Source of the DNA: Variovorax gracilis
GTDB lineage: Bacteria > Pseudomonadota > Gammaproteobacteria > Burkholderiales > Burkholderiaceae_C
Assembly (NCBI RefSeq): GCF_030317115.1
Contig: NZ_JASZYF010000001.1
Span: 1-64,000 of the forward strand
Length of the DNA: 64,000 nt
Direction: 5' to 3'
The position numbers and the translations under genes are program-made. The notes below the pieces were generated by a model. The model ran no database searches and was not told where the DNA came from. It saw only the letters and a program-made list of their open reading frames with translations. Below are positions 15,162-25,044 of this stretch, in pieces. Position 1 is the first letter of the stretch. Each line of letters begins with the position of its first letter.

Positions 15162-17165
15162 CTACGGCATCGAGCGAGCGGCCGCGGAGTTCTCCGCGAC
15201 GGCCTCGATCTCGGCCACGATGCGGCTCGCTGCGATCTGGTCGCCGGATGCGACATGCAGGGCCGTGACGGTCCCTGCAATGGGGGCCGAGTGGACGTGC
15301 TCCATCTTCATGGCCTCCAGGATCAGGACGGGCTGGCCGGCCCGCACCGTGTCACCGACGCCGACCATGACCGCGACCACCCGACCGTTCATCGATGCGC
15401 GCAGCTTGCCGTCGCCGGCCTCTTCGCCCTGCCGGACCGACGCGGCGCGAGTCCTGTCCCCCACCCGCACGGGTACGCCGCGATAGTGCAGCCATAGCGT
15501 TGGCCCGTCGCGGTGAAAGGCCGCCTTCTCTTGCAGCCCGTCGCAGACGAAGCGAACGAAGACCTCCGCCAGTTCGACGAGTTCGATGGCGAAGACCTGA
15601 TCGGCAATGCTCACCGTGAAGGATCGATCGCGCGTGACGCTGACGCTGACGCTCGTCAGACGGCCCGCGACTTCAAGACGAAGCGAGATCGGCAGGGTGT
15701 GAGTCAATCGCCGAGCCCCTGGCGCGCGCTGGCGATCGCCGCCGGTCTCGTGCAGGAGCACCGCGGCGAGCGCGGCGGCGCGACGCTGCACATCGCCGTC
15801 CTCCGCGAGCAATTCATCCTGGTGCTGCGCGACGAAGGCCGTGGTCGCTCCGCCTGCGGCAAAGACCGGGTTTGCCAGGCAACGCTGCAGGAAAGCCTGG
15901 TTGGTCGTCACGCCCAGCGCCACGGCGTCTTGCAGGCCCGCGGCCAGCTTGCGGAGAGCCTCCTCGCGCGTGCGGCCGTGGCTGACGAACTTGGCGATCA
16001 TCGAGTCGTAGAAGGGAGGGATGTCGGCGCCTGACCGCAGCGCATCCTCCACTCGCAGTCCGGCCGGCATTCTCCACAGCGCCATGGTCCCGCTCTGCGG
16101 CACGAAACCCTCGCCGGCATCTTCCGCGCAAAGCCGCACTTCGATGGCATGGCCGTTGAAACGCACGTCGTCCTGCGTCAGCGGCAGCGGCTCGCCCGCC
16201 GCGACACGCAATTGCAGTTCGACCAGGTCCAGCCCGGTAATCGCCTCGGTCACCGGGTGCTCGACCTGCAGCCGCGTGTTCATCTCCATGAAATAGAAAC
16301 TGCCTTCCTGGTCGAGCAGGAATTCCAGCGTTCCCGCGCCTTCGTAGCGGATGGCCCGAACCGCCGCGACCGCGGTCGCTCCCATGCGCGCACGAAGTTC
16401 AGCGCTCGCCGCCGGCGAGGGTGCCTCCTCGATGAGTTTCTGGTGGCGGCGCTGCACCGAGCAATCGCGCTCACCGAGATGTATGGCATGGCCGTAGCGG
16501 TCGGCAAGGACCTGGATCTCGATATGGCGCGGCTCCACGATCGCACGTTCGAGGATCACTCCCGGATCGCCGAACGCGCTCTGCGCTTCGGATCGCGCGC
16601 TGCGCAGCAGTTCGGCAAAGTCGGCGGCCGAAGGCACCAGCCGCATGCCACGCCCTCCCCCGCCGGCGGTCGCCTTGATCATCACGGGAAAGCCGATGCG
16701 CACGGCCTCTTCGGCCAGCCGCTCGTCGCCCTGGTCGTCGCCCTGATAGCCGGGGATGCATGGCACGCCCGCCGCCTGCATGAGTGCCTTGGCGCCGGCC
16801 TTGTGACCCATCGCGACGATGGCCTCGGGCGACGGCCCGATGAAGACCAGCCCCGCATCCCTGCAAGCCTGCGCGAACTCCCCGTTCTCGGCCAGGAAGC
16901 CATATCCCGGATGCACGGCATCGGCACCGGCGAGTCTCGCGGCCTCGATGAGCGCCGGGATGCGAAGGTACGACTGCGACGGCAGCGGATCGCCGATGCA
17001 GACCGCCTGATCGGCTTCCCGAACGTGGCGAGCATCGGCATCGACGGTCGAATACACCGCTATCGTGCGATAGCCAAGGGCGCGTGCGCTGCGGATGATC
17101 CGCATCGCGATCTCGCCGCGATTGGCGATCAGGATCTTGTGGAAGGAGCTTGGGTTCATCTGCAT
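15162..17165 (-). CDS. atuF: geranyl-CoA carboxylase-type biotin carboxylase/biotin carrier subunit
   Basis: The 667-residue alpha subunit begins with a biotin carboxylase domain: ILIANRGEIAMRIIR, the ATP-grasp loop KATAGGGGRGMRL, and MEMNTRLQVEHPVTE. A linker follows, and a C-terminal biotin-carrier domain with LEAMKME carries the biotinylated lysine. It carboxylates biotin with ATP and bicarbonate for the partner carboxyltransferase. Sequence alone does not separate geranyl-, methylcrotonyl- and propionyl-CoA carboxylases. The geranyl-CoA assignment comes from the neighbouring atuC, atuD and atuA genes. It is the last gene of a minus-strand operon and converges with the retropepsin-like gene. 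Confidence 0.8.
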   Translation of the reverse strand: MQMNPSSFHKILIANRGEIAMRIIRSARALGYRTIAVYSTVDADARHVREADQAVCIGDPLPSQSYLRIPALIEAARLAGADAVHPGYGFLAENGEFAQACRDAGLVFIGPSPEAIVAMGHKAGAKALMQAAGVPCIPGYQGDDQGDERLAEEAVRIGFPVMIKATAGGGGRGMRLVPSAADFAELLRSARSEAQSAFGDPGVILERAIVEPRHIEIQVLADRYGHAIHLGERDCSVQRRHQKLIEEAPSPAASAELRARMGATAVAAVRAIRYEGAGTLEFLLDQEGSFYFMEMNTRLQVEHPVTEAITGLDLVELQLRVAAGEPLPLTQDDVRFNGHAIEVRLCAEDAGEGFVPQSGTMALWRMPAGLRVEDALRSGADIPPFYDSMIAKFVSHGRTREEALRKLAAGLQDAVALGVTTNQAFLQRCLANPVFAAGGATTAFVAQHQDELLAEDGDVQRRAAALAAVLLHETGGDRQRAPGARRLTHTLPISLRLEVAGRLTSVSVSVTRDRSFTVSIADQVFAIELVELAEVFVRFVCDGLQEKAAFHRDGPTLWLHYRGVPVRVGDRTRAASVRQGEEAGDGKLRASMNGRVVAVMVGVGDTVRAGQPVLILEAMKMEHVHSAPIAGTVTALHVASGDQIAASRIVAEIEAVAENSAAARSMP

Positions 17166-17201
17166 TTCGATCGTGCGCGAAGACGGGTGGCGGGCTTCAT
17201 G

Positions 17202-18821
17202 TCAGGGGCGGGCGACCGAGAACTGCATGGGCTGAGGCTGGCGCAACTCTGCTTCCCGGCAGATCGCCAGCACCTTCGCGAGCACTGCGCGCGTATCGCG
17301 CGGATCGATGACGCCGTCGTCCAGTACGCGCGCACTGGTGGTGAACACGCTCATCTGGCTGTCGAAGCGCTCGATGATGCGGCGCTCCATCTCGTCGAGC
17401 TTGGCTTGGTCGACCTCGCCTTTGCGCTTCATGGCCGCCTCGGTCACGATGACCATCGTCTTCGCGGCCTGCTCGCCGCCCATCACCGCCGTCTTGGCGT
17501 TGGGCCACGAAAAGCAGAAGCGCGGATGAAAGCCTCGGCCGCACATGCCGTAGTTGCCGGCGCCGAAGGACGCGCCGCAGTAGATCGTGATCTGCGGAAC
17601 CGTCGCATTGGTCACGGCCTGGATCATCTTGGAGCCATGCTTGATGATGCCGGCTTCCTCGTAGGCCTTTCCGACGATGTAGCCCGTCGTGTTGTTGAGG
17701 TAGAGGATCGGCGTCTTCGACTGGCAGCAGGCCTGGATGAAGTGCGTTGCCTTGGTGGCGCCCGCCGGGTCGATCGGTCCGTTGTTGGTGACGACGCCGA
17801 CCGGAAGCCCTTCGATCTTGAGGTGTCCGACCACGGTGGCACTCCCGTAGTTCTCGCCGAACTCCAGGAACTCGGAGTCATCGGCGATACGGGCGATCAC
17901 CTCCTTCATGTCGACCGGGCGCTTGGGGTCCATGGGCATGATGCCGAGCAGTTCCTCGGCGTCATAGCGCGGCGGCTTGAAGCCATGCGTCCGTTCGGGC
18001 GGCATGTCGCGATGCCAGTCGATGTGGGCGAGGATCTCGCGCGCGATGCGGATGGCGTCGCGGTCGTCCTCGGCAAGGTAGTCGCCGAGGCCGGAGATCG
18101 AGGTGTGCATGACCGCACCGCCCAGTTCTTCCTCGGTCGCGATCTCGCCTGTGGCCGCCTTGAGCAGCGGCGGCCCCGCGAGAAAGGCCCGCGAGCGGTC
18201 ACGCACCATCACGATGTAGTCCGACAAGCCCGTCTGATAGGCGCCGCCGGCCGTGGAGGAACCGTGAGTCACGGTAATGACCGGCAAGCCGGCCGCCGAC
18301 ATGCGTGCAAGATTGCGGAACAGGCTGCCGCCCGTCACGAACTCCTCGACCTTGTAGGTCATGAGGTTGGCGCCCGCGCTTTCCACCAGTTGGACGTAGG
18401 GCAGCTTGTTCTCGAGCGCCAGTTCCTGCACGCGCAGCTGCTTCGGGATGCCCATCGGCTGCAGAGCGCCGGCATCGATGCCCGAATCGGAAGCGTTCAC
18501 CATGACACGCACGCCCGACACCCAGCCGATGCCGCTGATGACGCCACCGCCCGGGACGCTTTTCTCCAGGTCGGGGTTGTCCAGGCCCAGCCCTGCCAGA
18601 GAGCAAATCGGGAGGAAAGGCATGCCGGGGTCGAGCAGCAGCGACAGGCGCTCGCGCGGCAGCAATTGCCCGCGCTTCTCGAAGCGCTCGCGCGACTTGG
18701 CCGAGGTGGCGGCACTGCGTTCTTCATAGCCGCGCACGCGCTCGATCAGGGCCAGCATGCCTTCGCGGTTCGCCTGGAACGTTTCGCTGGCGATGGAGAT
18801 GTTCGACTCGATGGTTGCCAT
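17202..18821 (-). CDS. atuC: acyl-CoA carboxylase beta subunit, geranyl-CoA type
   Basis: This 539-residue carboxyltransferase has two crotonase-like halves. The N-half contains VPGGGVISGIGWVSG and THGSSTAGGAYQTGLSDY. The C-half contains NNGPIDPAGATKATHFIQ and GASFGAGNYGMCGRGFHPRF, the acyl-CoA and carboxybiotin sites. It moves the carboxyl group from biotin on AtuF to an unsaturated branched acyl-CoA. The length and the pairing with AtuD- and AtuA-like genes favour geranyl-CoA over methylcrotonyl-CoA. It starts 19 bases after the acyl-CoA dehydrogenase stop, so the three genes form one operon. Confidence 0.82.
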   Translation of the reverse strand: MATIESNISIASETFQANREGMLALIERVRGYEERSAATSAKSRERFEKRGQLLPRERLSLLLDPGMPFLPICSLAGLGLDNPDLEKSVPGGGVISGIGWVSGVRVMVNASDSGIDAGALQPMGIPKQLRVQELALENKLPYVQLVESAGANLMTYKVEEFVTGGSLFRNLARMSAAGLPVITVTHGSSTAGGAYQTGLSDYIVMVRDRSRAFLAGPPLLKAATGEIATEEELGGAVMHTSISGLGDYLAEDDRDAIRIAREILAHIDWHRDMPPERTHGFKPPRYDAEELLGIMPMDPKRPVDMKEVIARIADDSEFLEFGENYGSATVVGHLKIEGLPVGVVTNNGPIDPAGATKATHFIQACCQSKTPILYLNNTTGYIVGKAYEEAGIIKHGSKMIQAVTNATVPQITIYCGASFGAGNYGMCGRGFHPRFCFSWPNAKTAVMGGEQAAKTMVIVTEAAMKRKGEVDQAKLDEMERRIIERFDSQMSVFTTSARVLDDGVIDPRDTRAVLAKVLAICREAELRQPQPMQFSVARP

Positions 18822-18840
18822 GTGTCTCTGCCTTGTCTTC

Positions 18841-20016
18841 CTACACGCCCAATTGCCGGGCGGCGAGATCCTTCATCACCTCTTCGGACCCGCCGCCGAT
18901 CATCATCACCTTCACTTCGCGGTAGATGCGCTCGCTCTGCGTGCCGCGCATGTAGCCCATGCCGCCCAGCAGCTGCACGGCCTGGTCGGCGCAGAACTGC
19001 ATCGCCTGCGTGGCTTGCACCTTCGCCAGGCACACGCGCGCAACGAGCCGCGCCGGGTCGTCGAGCTGATGCTGGATGCGGTACGTCAGGTCGTAGACGA
19101 GCGTGCGGGCGGCATCGATGCGCAAGGTCATGTCCATGAGCTTGTGCCGCACAACCTGCCGCTCCGACAGCGGCGCACCGAAGGAGGTGCGCTGGCGCGT
19201 CCAGTCGACCGCCTCCTTCAGGCAGACCTCGGCCATTCCGCACGCAAGCGCCGACATGAAGAGCCGCTCGGAGTTGAAATTGCTCATGAAGGTCTTGAAT
19301 CCGCGGTTCTCCTCGCCGACGAGATGGGTGACGGGAACACGGCAGTGGTCGAAGCGCAGGTGCGCGGTGTCTGAACTCCACCAGCCCATCTTCTTCAGCG
19401 GCGTGCGCGTCAGGCCCGGCGTATCACCATCGATGACCAGCACGGAGATGCCGCCTGCCCCCTTGTTTTCGGGATCGGTACGCACTGCCGTCGTGATGAA
19501 GTCGGCTCGGATGCCCGATGTGATGAAAGTCTTCTCGCCGTTCACGACGTAGTGGTCGCCATCGCGAATCGCAGTGGTGCGAAGGCTTGCGACGTCGGAG
19601 CCGCCGGAAGGCTCGGTCACGGCCAGCGCGGCGATCTTCCGTCCCGCAAGCACCGGCGGGAGGACGCGCCGCTTCAGTGCATCGCTGCCCGCTGCCAGGA
19701 TGGGCGGCAGCGCAATGCTGTGTGAATTGATCGACGCCTGCACGCCACCGCAGGCGCAGCGTGCGAACTCTTCCGCCACCACGACCTGATAGAACAGGTC
19801 CGCAGGCGTGCCACCGTATTCCTCGGGATAGTTCAGGCCCAGGACGCCTATTTCGGCGGCGCGTTGGTACAGCGAGCGCGGAAAGGTCCCGGCCTCGTCC
19901 CATTCGTCCACGAAGGGTGTGATCTCGCGAGCGATGAACGCGCGCAGGCTGGCCCGGAACTGCTCGTGGTCCGGACTGAAATAAAACGGCAGCGGCGGCG
20001 CGTCCAGGAATTCCAT
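18841..20016 (-). CDS. atuD: acyl-CoA dehydrogenase, citronellyl-CoA type
   Basis: The 391-residue flavoenzyme has the helical N-domain, the FAD-binding AVTEPSGGSDVASLRT stretch, the GEKTFITSGIRAD beta-domain, and the C-terminal QLLGGMGYMRG with a following SERIYREVKVMMIGGGSEEV signature. It would oxidise citronellyl-CoA to geranyl-CoA at the head of the atu pathway. That assignment comes from the neighbours, since family members take many acyl-CoAs. The ATG at 20016 is supported by a GAGGAG ribosome-binding site six bases upstream. The frame stays open far beyond it only because of high GC. It is the first gene of the minus-strand atu operon. Confidence 0.82.
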   Translation of the reverse strand: MEFLDAPPLPFYFSPDHEQFRASLRAFIAREITPFVDEWDEAGTFPRSLYQRAAEIGVLGLNYPEEYGGTPADLFYQVVVAEEFARCACGGVQASINSHSIALPPILAAGSDALKRRVLPPVLAGRKIAALAVTEPSGGSDVASLRTTAIRDGDHYVVNGEKTFITSGIRADFITTAVRTDPENKGAGGISVLVIDGDTPGLTRTPLKKMGWWSSDTAHLRFDHCRVPVTHLVGEENRGFKTFMSNFNSERLFMSALACGMAEVCLKEAVDWTRQRTSFGAPLSERQVVRHKLMDMTLRIDAARTLVYDLTYRIQHQLDDPARLVARVCLAKVQATQAMQFCADQAVQLLGGMGYMRGTQSERIYREVKVMMIGGGSEEVMKDLAARQLGV

Positions 20017-20077
20017 GGGTGACTCCTCATGGCCTTGGAGGCTAGCCACTGTCCTCCTTGCGGTCTTGCGCGGATTG

Positions 20078-20090
20078 GCTACGGCGTAGC
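20078..20090. promoter_or_regulatory. short palindrome in the atuD/atuA divergent promoter region
   Basis: GCTAC-GGC-GTAGC is a perfect 5-bp inverted repeat in the 141-base gap between the divergent atuD and atuA genes. It is a candidate operator for an unlinked regulator. No AtuR-type gene is present in the window. At this length it could be chance. Confidence 0.25.
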
Positions 20091-20157
20091 GACTTGGCAC
20101 AAGCCTTTGGAAGCGCATCCCGATAAGCTGAACGTCCCCTTCAGCCAGGAAAGTTCC

Positions 20158-22017
20158 ATGACCAGCAGCAGCCCTCCAGCCACGCAGAAGATCGTCCGCA
20201 TCGGCGGCGCCTCGGGCTTCTGGGGCGACAGCATGGTGGCTGCGCCCCAACTGGTGAAGCTGGGCCGGCTCGACTACCTGGTGTTCGACTATCTGGCCGA
20301 GACGACCATGTCCATCCTCGCGGCAGCGCGGGCTAAGAAGCCCGAGATGGGCTATGCCACGGACTTCGTCGACATCGCGATGTCGTCCGTGCTCGGCGAG
20401 GTCAAGCGCCAGGGCATCAAGGTGGTCAGCAATGCGGGCGGCATCAATCCGCACGGATGCGCAGATGCGCTTCGGGCACTGGCAGGGGCCGAAGGCATTT
20501 CGTTGCGGATCGCCGTGGTCGAAGGCGATGACGTCGGCGCGCAGATGCCGGCGCTGCGCCAGCGCGGTGTGGCGGACATGTACACCGGCGAACAACTGCC
20601 CGAGAAGGTGCTGAGCGCCAACGCCTACTTCGGCGCGCTGCCGATCGCAGCGGCGCTGGCGGCGGGCGCCGACGTGGTGATCACCGGTCGCTGCGTCGAC
20701 AGTGCCGTCACGCTCGGCCCGCTGATGCACGAGTTCGGCTGGACCGGCGACGATTTCGACCTGCTGGCCTCCGGCAGCCTCGCGGGCCACATCATCGAAT
20801 GCGGATGCCAGGCGACCGGTGGCCTGCACACCGACTGGGAAGACATCCCCGACTGGGCGAACATGGGCTACCCGATCGTGGAGTGCCATGCCGACGGCAG
20901 CTTCGTCGTCACGAAGCCGGGAGGCACAGGCGGCCGGGTGATCCGCGCCGCCGTGGCCGAGCAGATGCTGTACGAGATCGGCGACCCGGCCGCCTACATG
21001 CTGCCGGACGTGACCTGCGACTTCCGCCACGTCGTGATCGAACAGCAGGCCGAGAACCGCGTGCACGTCAGCGCCGCCAAAGGCCGCGCGCCCTCCCCGA
21101 GCTACAAGGTGTCGGCGACCCAGCTCGACGGTTTCCGCTGCGCCGGCAGCCTGGTGATCATCGGCATCGACGCCGAGAAGAAGGCACGACGCACGGCCGA
21201 GGCGATCATCGAGCGCACCAACGGCATCCTGCGCGAAAGCGGCCAGCAGCCCTTCACTTCCACCTATATCGAGGTGATCGGCTCGGAGTCGCTGTACGGC
21301 CCGCATGCCCGGACGCGCCGCGTGCGCGAGGTCACGATGCGCGTAGTGGCGAACCATCCGCAGAAGGCAGCGCTGGCCCTGTTCGCGCGCGAGATCGCGC
21401 CGGCCGGGACCTCCTGGGCCCCGGGCACGACCGGCCCCGGCGGTGGCCGTCCGGCGGTTTCGCCCTTGATCAAGCCCTTTTCCTTCCTGCTCGACAAGAC
21501 AGCGGCACCGGTCGCATTCGTGCTCGATGGCGAGCGCCACCCCGTGTCGTTGCCGCAGGCGGGAGGTGACACGGCGTCGCCGCCCAGCGAAATTCCCGCT
21601 GCCTATGAAGATCCCGATCAACCGCAGGAGGAAGTGCGCCTGATCCAGCTCGCCTGGGCACGCAGCGGCGACAAGGGCGATGTCTCCAACATCGGCCTGG
21701 TCGCCCGTCGACCCGAATGGCTGCCGCTGATGTGGGACCGGTTGAGTCCGCAGGCCGTGCGCGCCTACTTCTCGCACCTCGTGCACGGGCCGGTCGAACG
21801 CTTCTACCTGCCGGGCACCGCGTCGATGAACCTCCTGCTGCACGATGCGCTCGACGGCGGCGGTCCCTCGTCGATGCGCATGGATCCGTTGGGCAAGGGC
21901 ATGGCGCAGATGCTGCTCGACATGACGATCTCCGTGCCGGCGTCTGTTGCAGTGCAATGCGCGGCCGCGCAACGTGCGGGTCAGCACGCTCGACAGGCCC
22001 AGGGGCCAGTCCTATAG
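20158..22017 (+). CDS. atuA: AtuA-like acyclic terpene utilisation protein (DUF1446)
   Basis: The 619-residue protein has the AtuA/DUF1446 opening (VRIGGASGFWGDSM, then DYLVFDYLAETTMSIL). The core contains SNAGGINPHG, ITGRCVDSAVTLGPL and GGLHTDWEDIP, and an AtuA C-terminal domain carries WARSGDKGDVSNIGLVAR. AtuA is needed for growth on citronellol and geraniol in Pseudomonas, and a role in removing the carboxylated side chain has been proposed. The reaction is not settled in my knowledge. Here both domains sit in one chain. The ATG at 20158 follows an AGGAAAG ribosome-binding site. It is divergent from atuD. Confidence 0.85.
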   Translation: MTSSSPPATQKIVRIGGASGFWGDSMVAAPQLVKLGRLDYLVFDYLAETTMSILAAARAKKPEMGYATDFVDIAMSSVLGEVKRQGIKVVSNAGGINPHGCADALRALAGAEGISLRIAVVEGDDVGAQMPALRQRGVADMYTGEQLPEKVLSANAYFGALPIAAALAAGADVVITGRCVDSAVTLGPLMHEFGWTGDDFDLLASGSLAGHIIECGCQATGGLHTDWEDIPDWANMGYPIVECHADGSFVVTKPGGTGGRVIRAAVAEQMLYEIGDPAAYMLPDVTCDFRHVVIEQQAENRVHVSAAKGRAPSPSYKVSATQLDGFRCAGSLVIIGIDAEKKARRTAEAIIERTNGILRESGQQPFTSTYIEVIGSESLYGPHARTRRVREVTMRVVANHPQKAALALFAREIAPAGTSWAPGTTGPGGGRPAVSPLIKPFSFLLDKTAAPVAFVLDGERHPVSLPQAGGDTASPPSEIPAAYEDPDQPQEEVRLIQLAWARSGDKGDVSNIGLVARRPEWLPLMWDRLSPQAVRAYFSHLVHGPVERFYLPGTASMNLLLHDALDGGGPSSMRMDPLGKGMAQMLLDMTISVPASVAVQCAAAQRAGQHARQAQGPVL

Positions 22018-22119
22018 TCGGGCTCCTCTTGGGCCGTAGCCAGCCCGCAGGAGATGCCGCAGCAGGCCCGCGGTGCAAGAGTGATCGACAGTGCAAATCC
22101 ACAACGAAGGAGACGCGCA

Positions 22120-23112
22120 ATGAAGAAGTCGGTTCTCATGGTTGTCGGCGCCACCCTGGTCGCTCTGTTCGCCGCCGCTCCGGCGATGGCCCAGAAGAAG
22201 ACACTTGCCGTCGTCGTGAAAGGGTTGGACAACCCTTTCTTCACCGTGCTCGGTGACGGGTGCGCCCTCTGGAACAAGGAAAACGCCAGTTCCGAATACA
22301 CCTGTCTCTACACCGGCCCGGCGTCCAGCGCCGACGAGGCCGGCGAAGTACAGATCGTCGAGGACCTGATCAACAAGGGCGTTGCCGGGATCGCCATCTC
22401 GCCGTCCAACGCGCCGGCCATGGCCACGATGCTCAAGGCCAAGAACCCGAAGATGCCGATCATGACGATCGATGCCGATCTCGCGGCGGTCGATCGTGCG
22501 CAGCGCAAGACCTATCTCGGCACCAACAACTACGACATGGGCGTGCTCATGGCCAAGCACCTGAAGGAGCTCAATGCCAAGGGTGGCACCGTCTGCATGC
22601 AACTCGGCAACGTGGCAGCCGACAACATCAACGCACGCGCTGCGGGCTTCCGCGACACCATCAGCGGCAAGAAAGGCATCGATCGGCTCAAGGGCGAAGG
22701 CGGATGGACGGAGATCGCCGGCTGTCCGCTCTTCACCAACGACCAGATCGACCTCGCCAACCAGCAGATGGCGGATGTGTTCACCAAGAACCCGAAGCTC
22801 AACGCGTTCATCCTCGTCGGCGGGTGGGCGCAGTTCGGTCCGCAGGCCTACGCGCAGGTGACCGACCAGGTGATGCCCAAGCTCAAGTCCAAGGAGCTGA
22901 TCATCATCGCGGGCGACACGCTGCCGCCGCAACTTGATGCGCTGAAGGCCGGCCGAAGCCATGTGCAGGTCGGACAACGGCCTTTCGAGATGGGCCACCG
23001 TGCGCCGGCCGTGCTGATCGACCTGATCAATGGCAAGAAGGTGAACGATCCGCTCTACACGGGCCTCGACGAGTGCGTGCCGACGAACCTGGACAAGTGC
23101 CCGGCCAAGTAA
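22120..23112 (+). CDS. sugar ABC transporter substrate-binding protein
   Basis: This 330-residue periplasmic-binding protein is of the ribose/galactose-type (Peripla_BP_4) family. The signal peptide runs from MKKSVLMVVG to AMA-Q, and the mature part starts TLAVVVKGLDNPFF. Ligand-pocket elements include IAISPSNAPAM, IDADLAAVDRAQRKTYLGTNNY and a late VGQRPFEMG. The start at 22120 has a GAAGGAG ribosome-binding site. It is the first gene of a three-gene importer with an ATPase 5 bases downstream and a permease after that. Substrate identity is not readable. Sugars or sugar alcohols are usual for this family. Confidence 0.88.
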   Translation: MKKSVLMVVGATLVALFAAAPAMAQKKTLAVVVKGLDNPFFTVLGDGCALWNKENASSEYTCLYTGPASSADEAGEVQIVEDLINKGVAGIAISPSNAPAMATMLKAKNPKMPIMTIDADLAAVDRAQRKTYLGTNNYDMGVLMAKHLKELNAKGGTVCMQLGNVAADNINARAAGFRDTISGKKGIDRLKGEGGWTEIAGCPLFTNDQIDLANQQMADVFTKNPKLNAFILVGGWAQFGPQAYAQVTDQVMPKLKSKELIIIAGDTLPPQLDALKAGRSHVQVGQRPFEMGHRAPAVLIDLINGKKVNDPLYTGLDECVPTNLDKCPAK

Positions 23113-23117
23113 CGCCC

Positions 23118-23854
<737 letters not shown>

Positions 23855-23858
<4 letters not shown>

Positions 23859-24907
23859 TGAGCCTGCCCGGCGAATTCGAAGCGGCGGCAAGCCTCCGAG
23901 AATCGATCGACCGGCGGGCGCACCGCACGTGGCTGGCCTGGCTCGTCGGCCAGCAGACCTTCTGGGTGTCGGTGGCCGCAGTCGTGGCCTTCGTCGTGCT
24001 GTCGATGGCGAGCGATGTGTTCGCCACGCAGCAGAACCTGTTCAACGTCACGCGCAACTTCGCCTTCGTTGCCATCATCGCGATCGGCATGACGGCGGTC
24101 ATCATTACCGGCGGCATCGACCTGTCGGTCGGCGCGGTGCTCGTGCTGTCGGGCATGGTGATCGGCATGGCGATGAATGCGGGCACCTCGATCTGGGTGG
24201 CCATTCCGCTGGCGCTCGGTGTCTCCCTGCTCGTCGGCGCGCTCAACGGCGTGATGATCGCGTACGTGGGCGTGCCGCCCTTTGTCGTCACCCTGGGCAT
24301 GCTGTCGATCGCACGGAGCCTGGCCATGGTGTTGTCCAACAACCGGATGGTCTATCAGTTCGGCCCTGACCAGCCGAAGCTGCTGGCGCTCGGCGGCGGG
24401 TTCGTCAATCTCGACCTGCCCTTCGTCGATGTGATCCGGGTGCCCAGTCCGGTGCTGTTCCTGATCGTGCTGCTGGTCATCGCCAGCTTCGCGTTCCGCT
24501 GGACGCGTTGGGGCCGCCACCTCTACGCCATCGGCGGCAACGAACGCGCAGCGATCATGACCGGCGTGCCCGTGAAGCTCGTCAAGGTCAGCGTCTACAT
24601 GTTCTGCAGCCTGTGCGCCGGCATCACCGGTATCCTGGAGGTCGGCTGGCTCGGCACCGTCACCACGAGCCTCGGCCAGGGCATGGAGCTGTCGGTGATC
24701 GCGGCCTCTGTCATAGGCGGCACCAATCTCACGGGCGGCATCGGCACCGCGTTCGGCGCGGTGGTCGGTGCGGCGTTGATCGAGGTCATCCGCAATAGCC
24801 TGATCCTGCTGGGCATCAGCACCTTCTGGCAAGGCACCTTCGTCGGCAGCTTCATCATCGTCGCGGTGCTGTTCGACCGGCTGCGCGCGCGGGGCGCCAA
24901 CGACTGA
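23855..24907 (+). CDS. sugar ABC transporter permease
   Basis: The 350-residue protein is a RbsC/FrcB-type permease with about 9-10 membrane helices. Family-typical segments are IAIGMTAVIITGGIDLSVGA, PPFVVTLGMLSIARSLA, the ATPase-coupling region RWTRWGRHLYAIGGNERAA, and ASVIGGTNLTGGIGT. The N-terminal 30 residues are hydrophilic and cytoplasmic. The start is ATGATG, overlapping the ATPase stop, so the two are translationally coupled. It ends the operon. The next gene begins 137 bases later and is unrelated. Confidence 0.9.
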
Positions 24908-25044
24908 GCCCCGCGTTCGCCGGCGCCGCACTGCCCGTCCGTCATACCCCGTTTGTGGAATGACGATCCGCCAAGGATTTCTGCACGATCGGCTTTGCCC
25001 CGACCAGCGTCGCGCTGCGTCGCGCCGAGGCTGGAGACAGACGT

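Noticed and set aside
16149..19139. A 996-codon open frame on the plus strand
   Set aside because: It is antisense to atuF, atuC and atuD, all of which have clear motifs. The translation is Arg/His/Asp-rich, as expected from reverse frames of GC-rich genes.
20017..21987. The atuD frame stays open for about 650 codons upstream of its start
   Set aside because: The stretch is antisense to atuA. The ATG at 20016 has a GAGGAG ribosome-binding site and starts the acyl-CoA dehydrogenase family.
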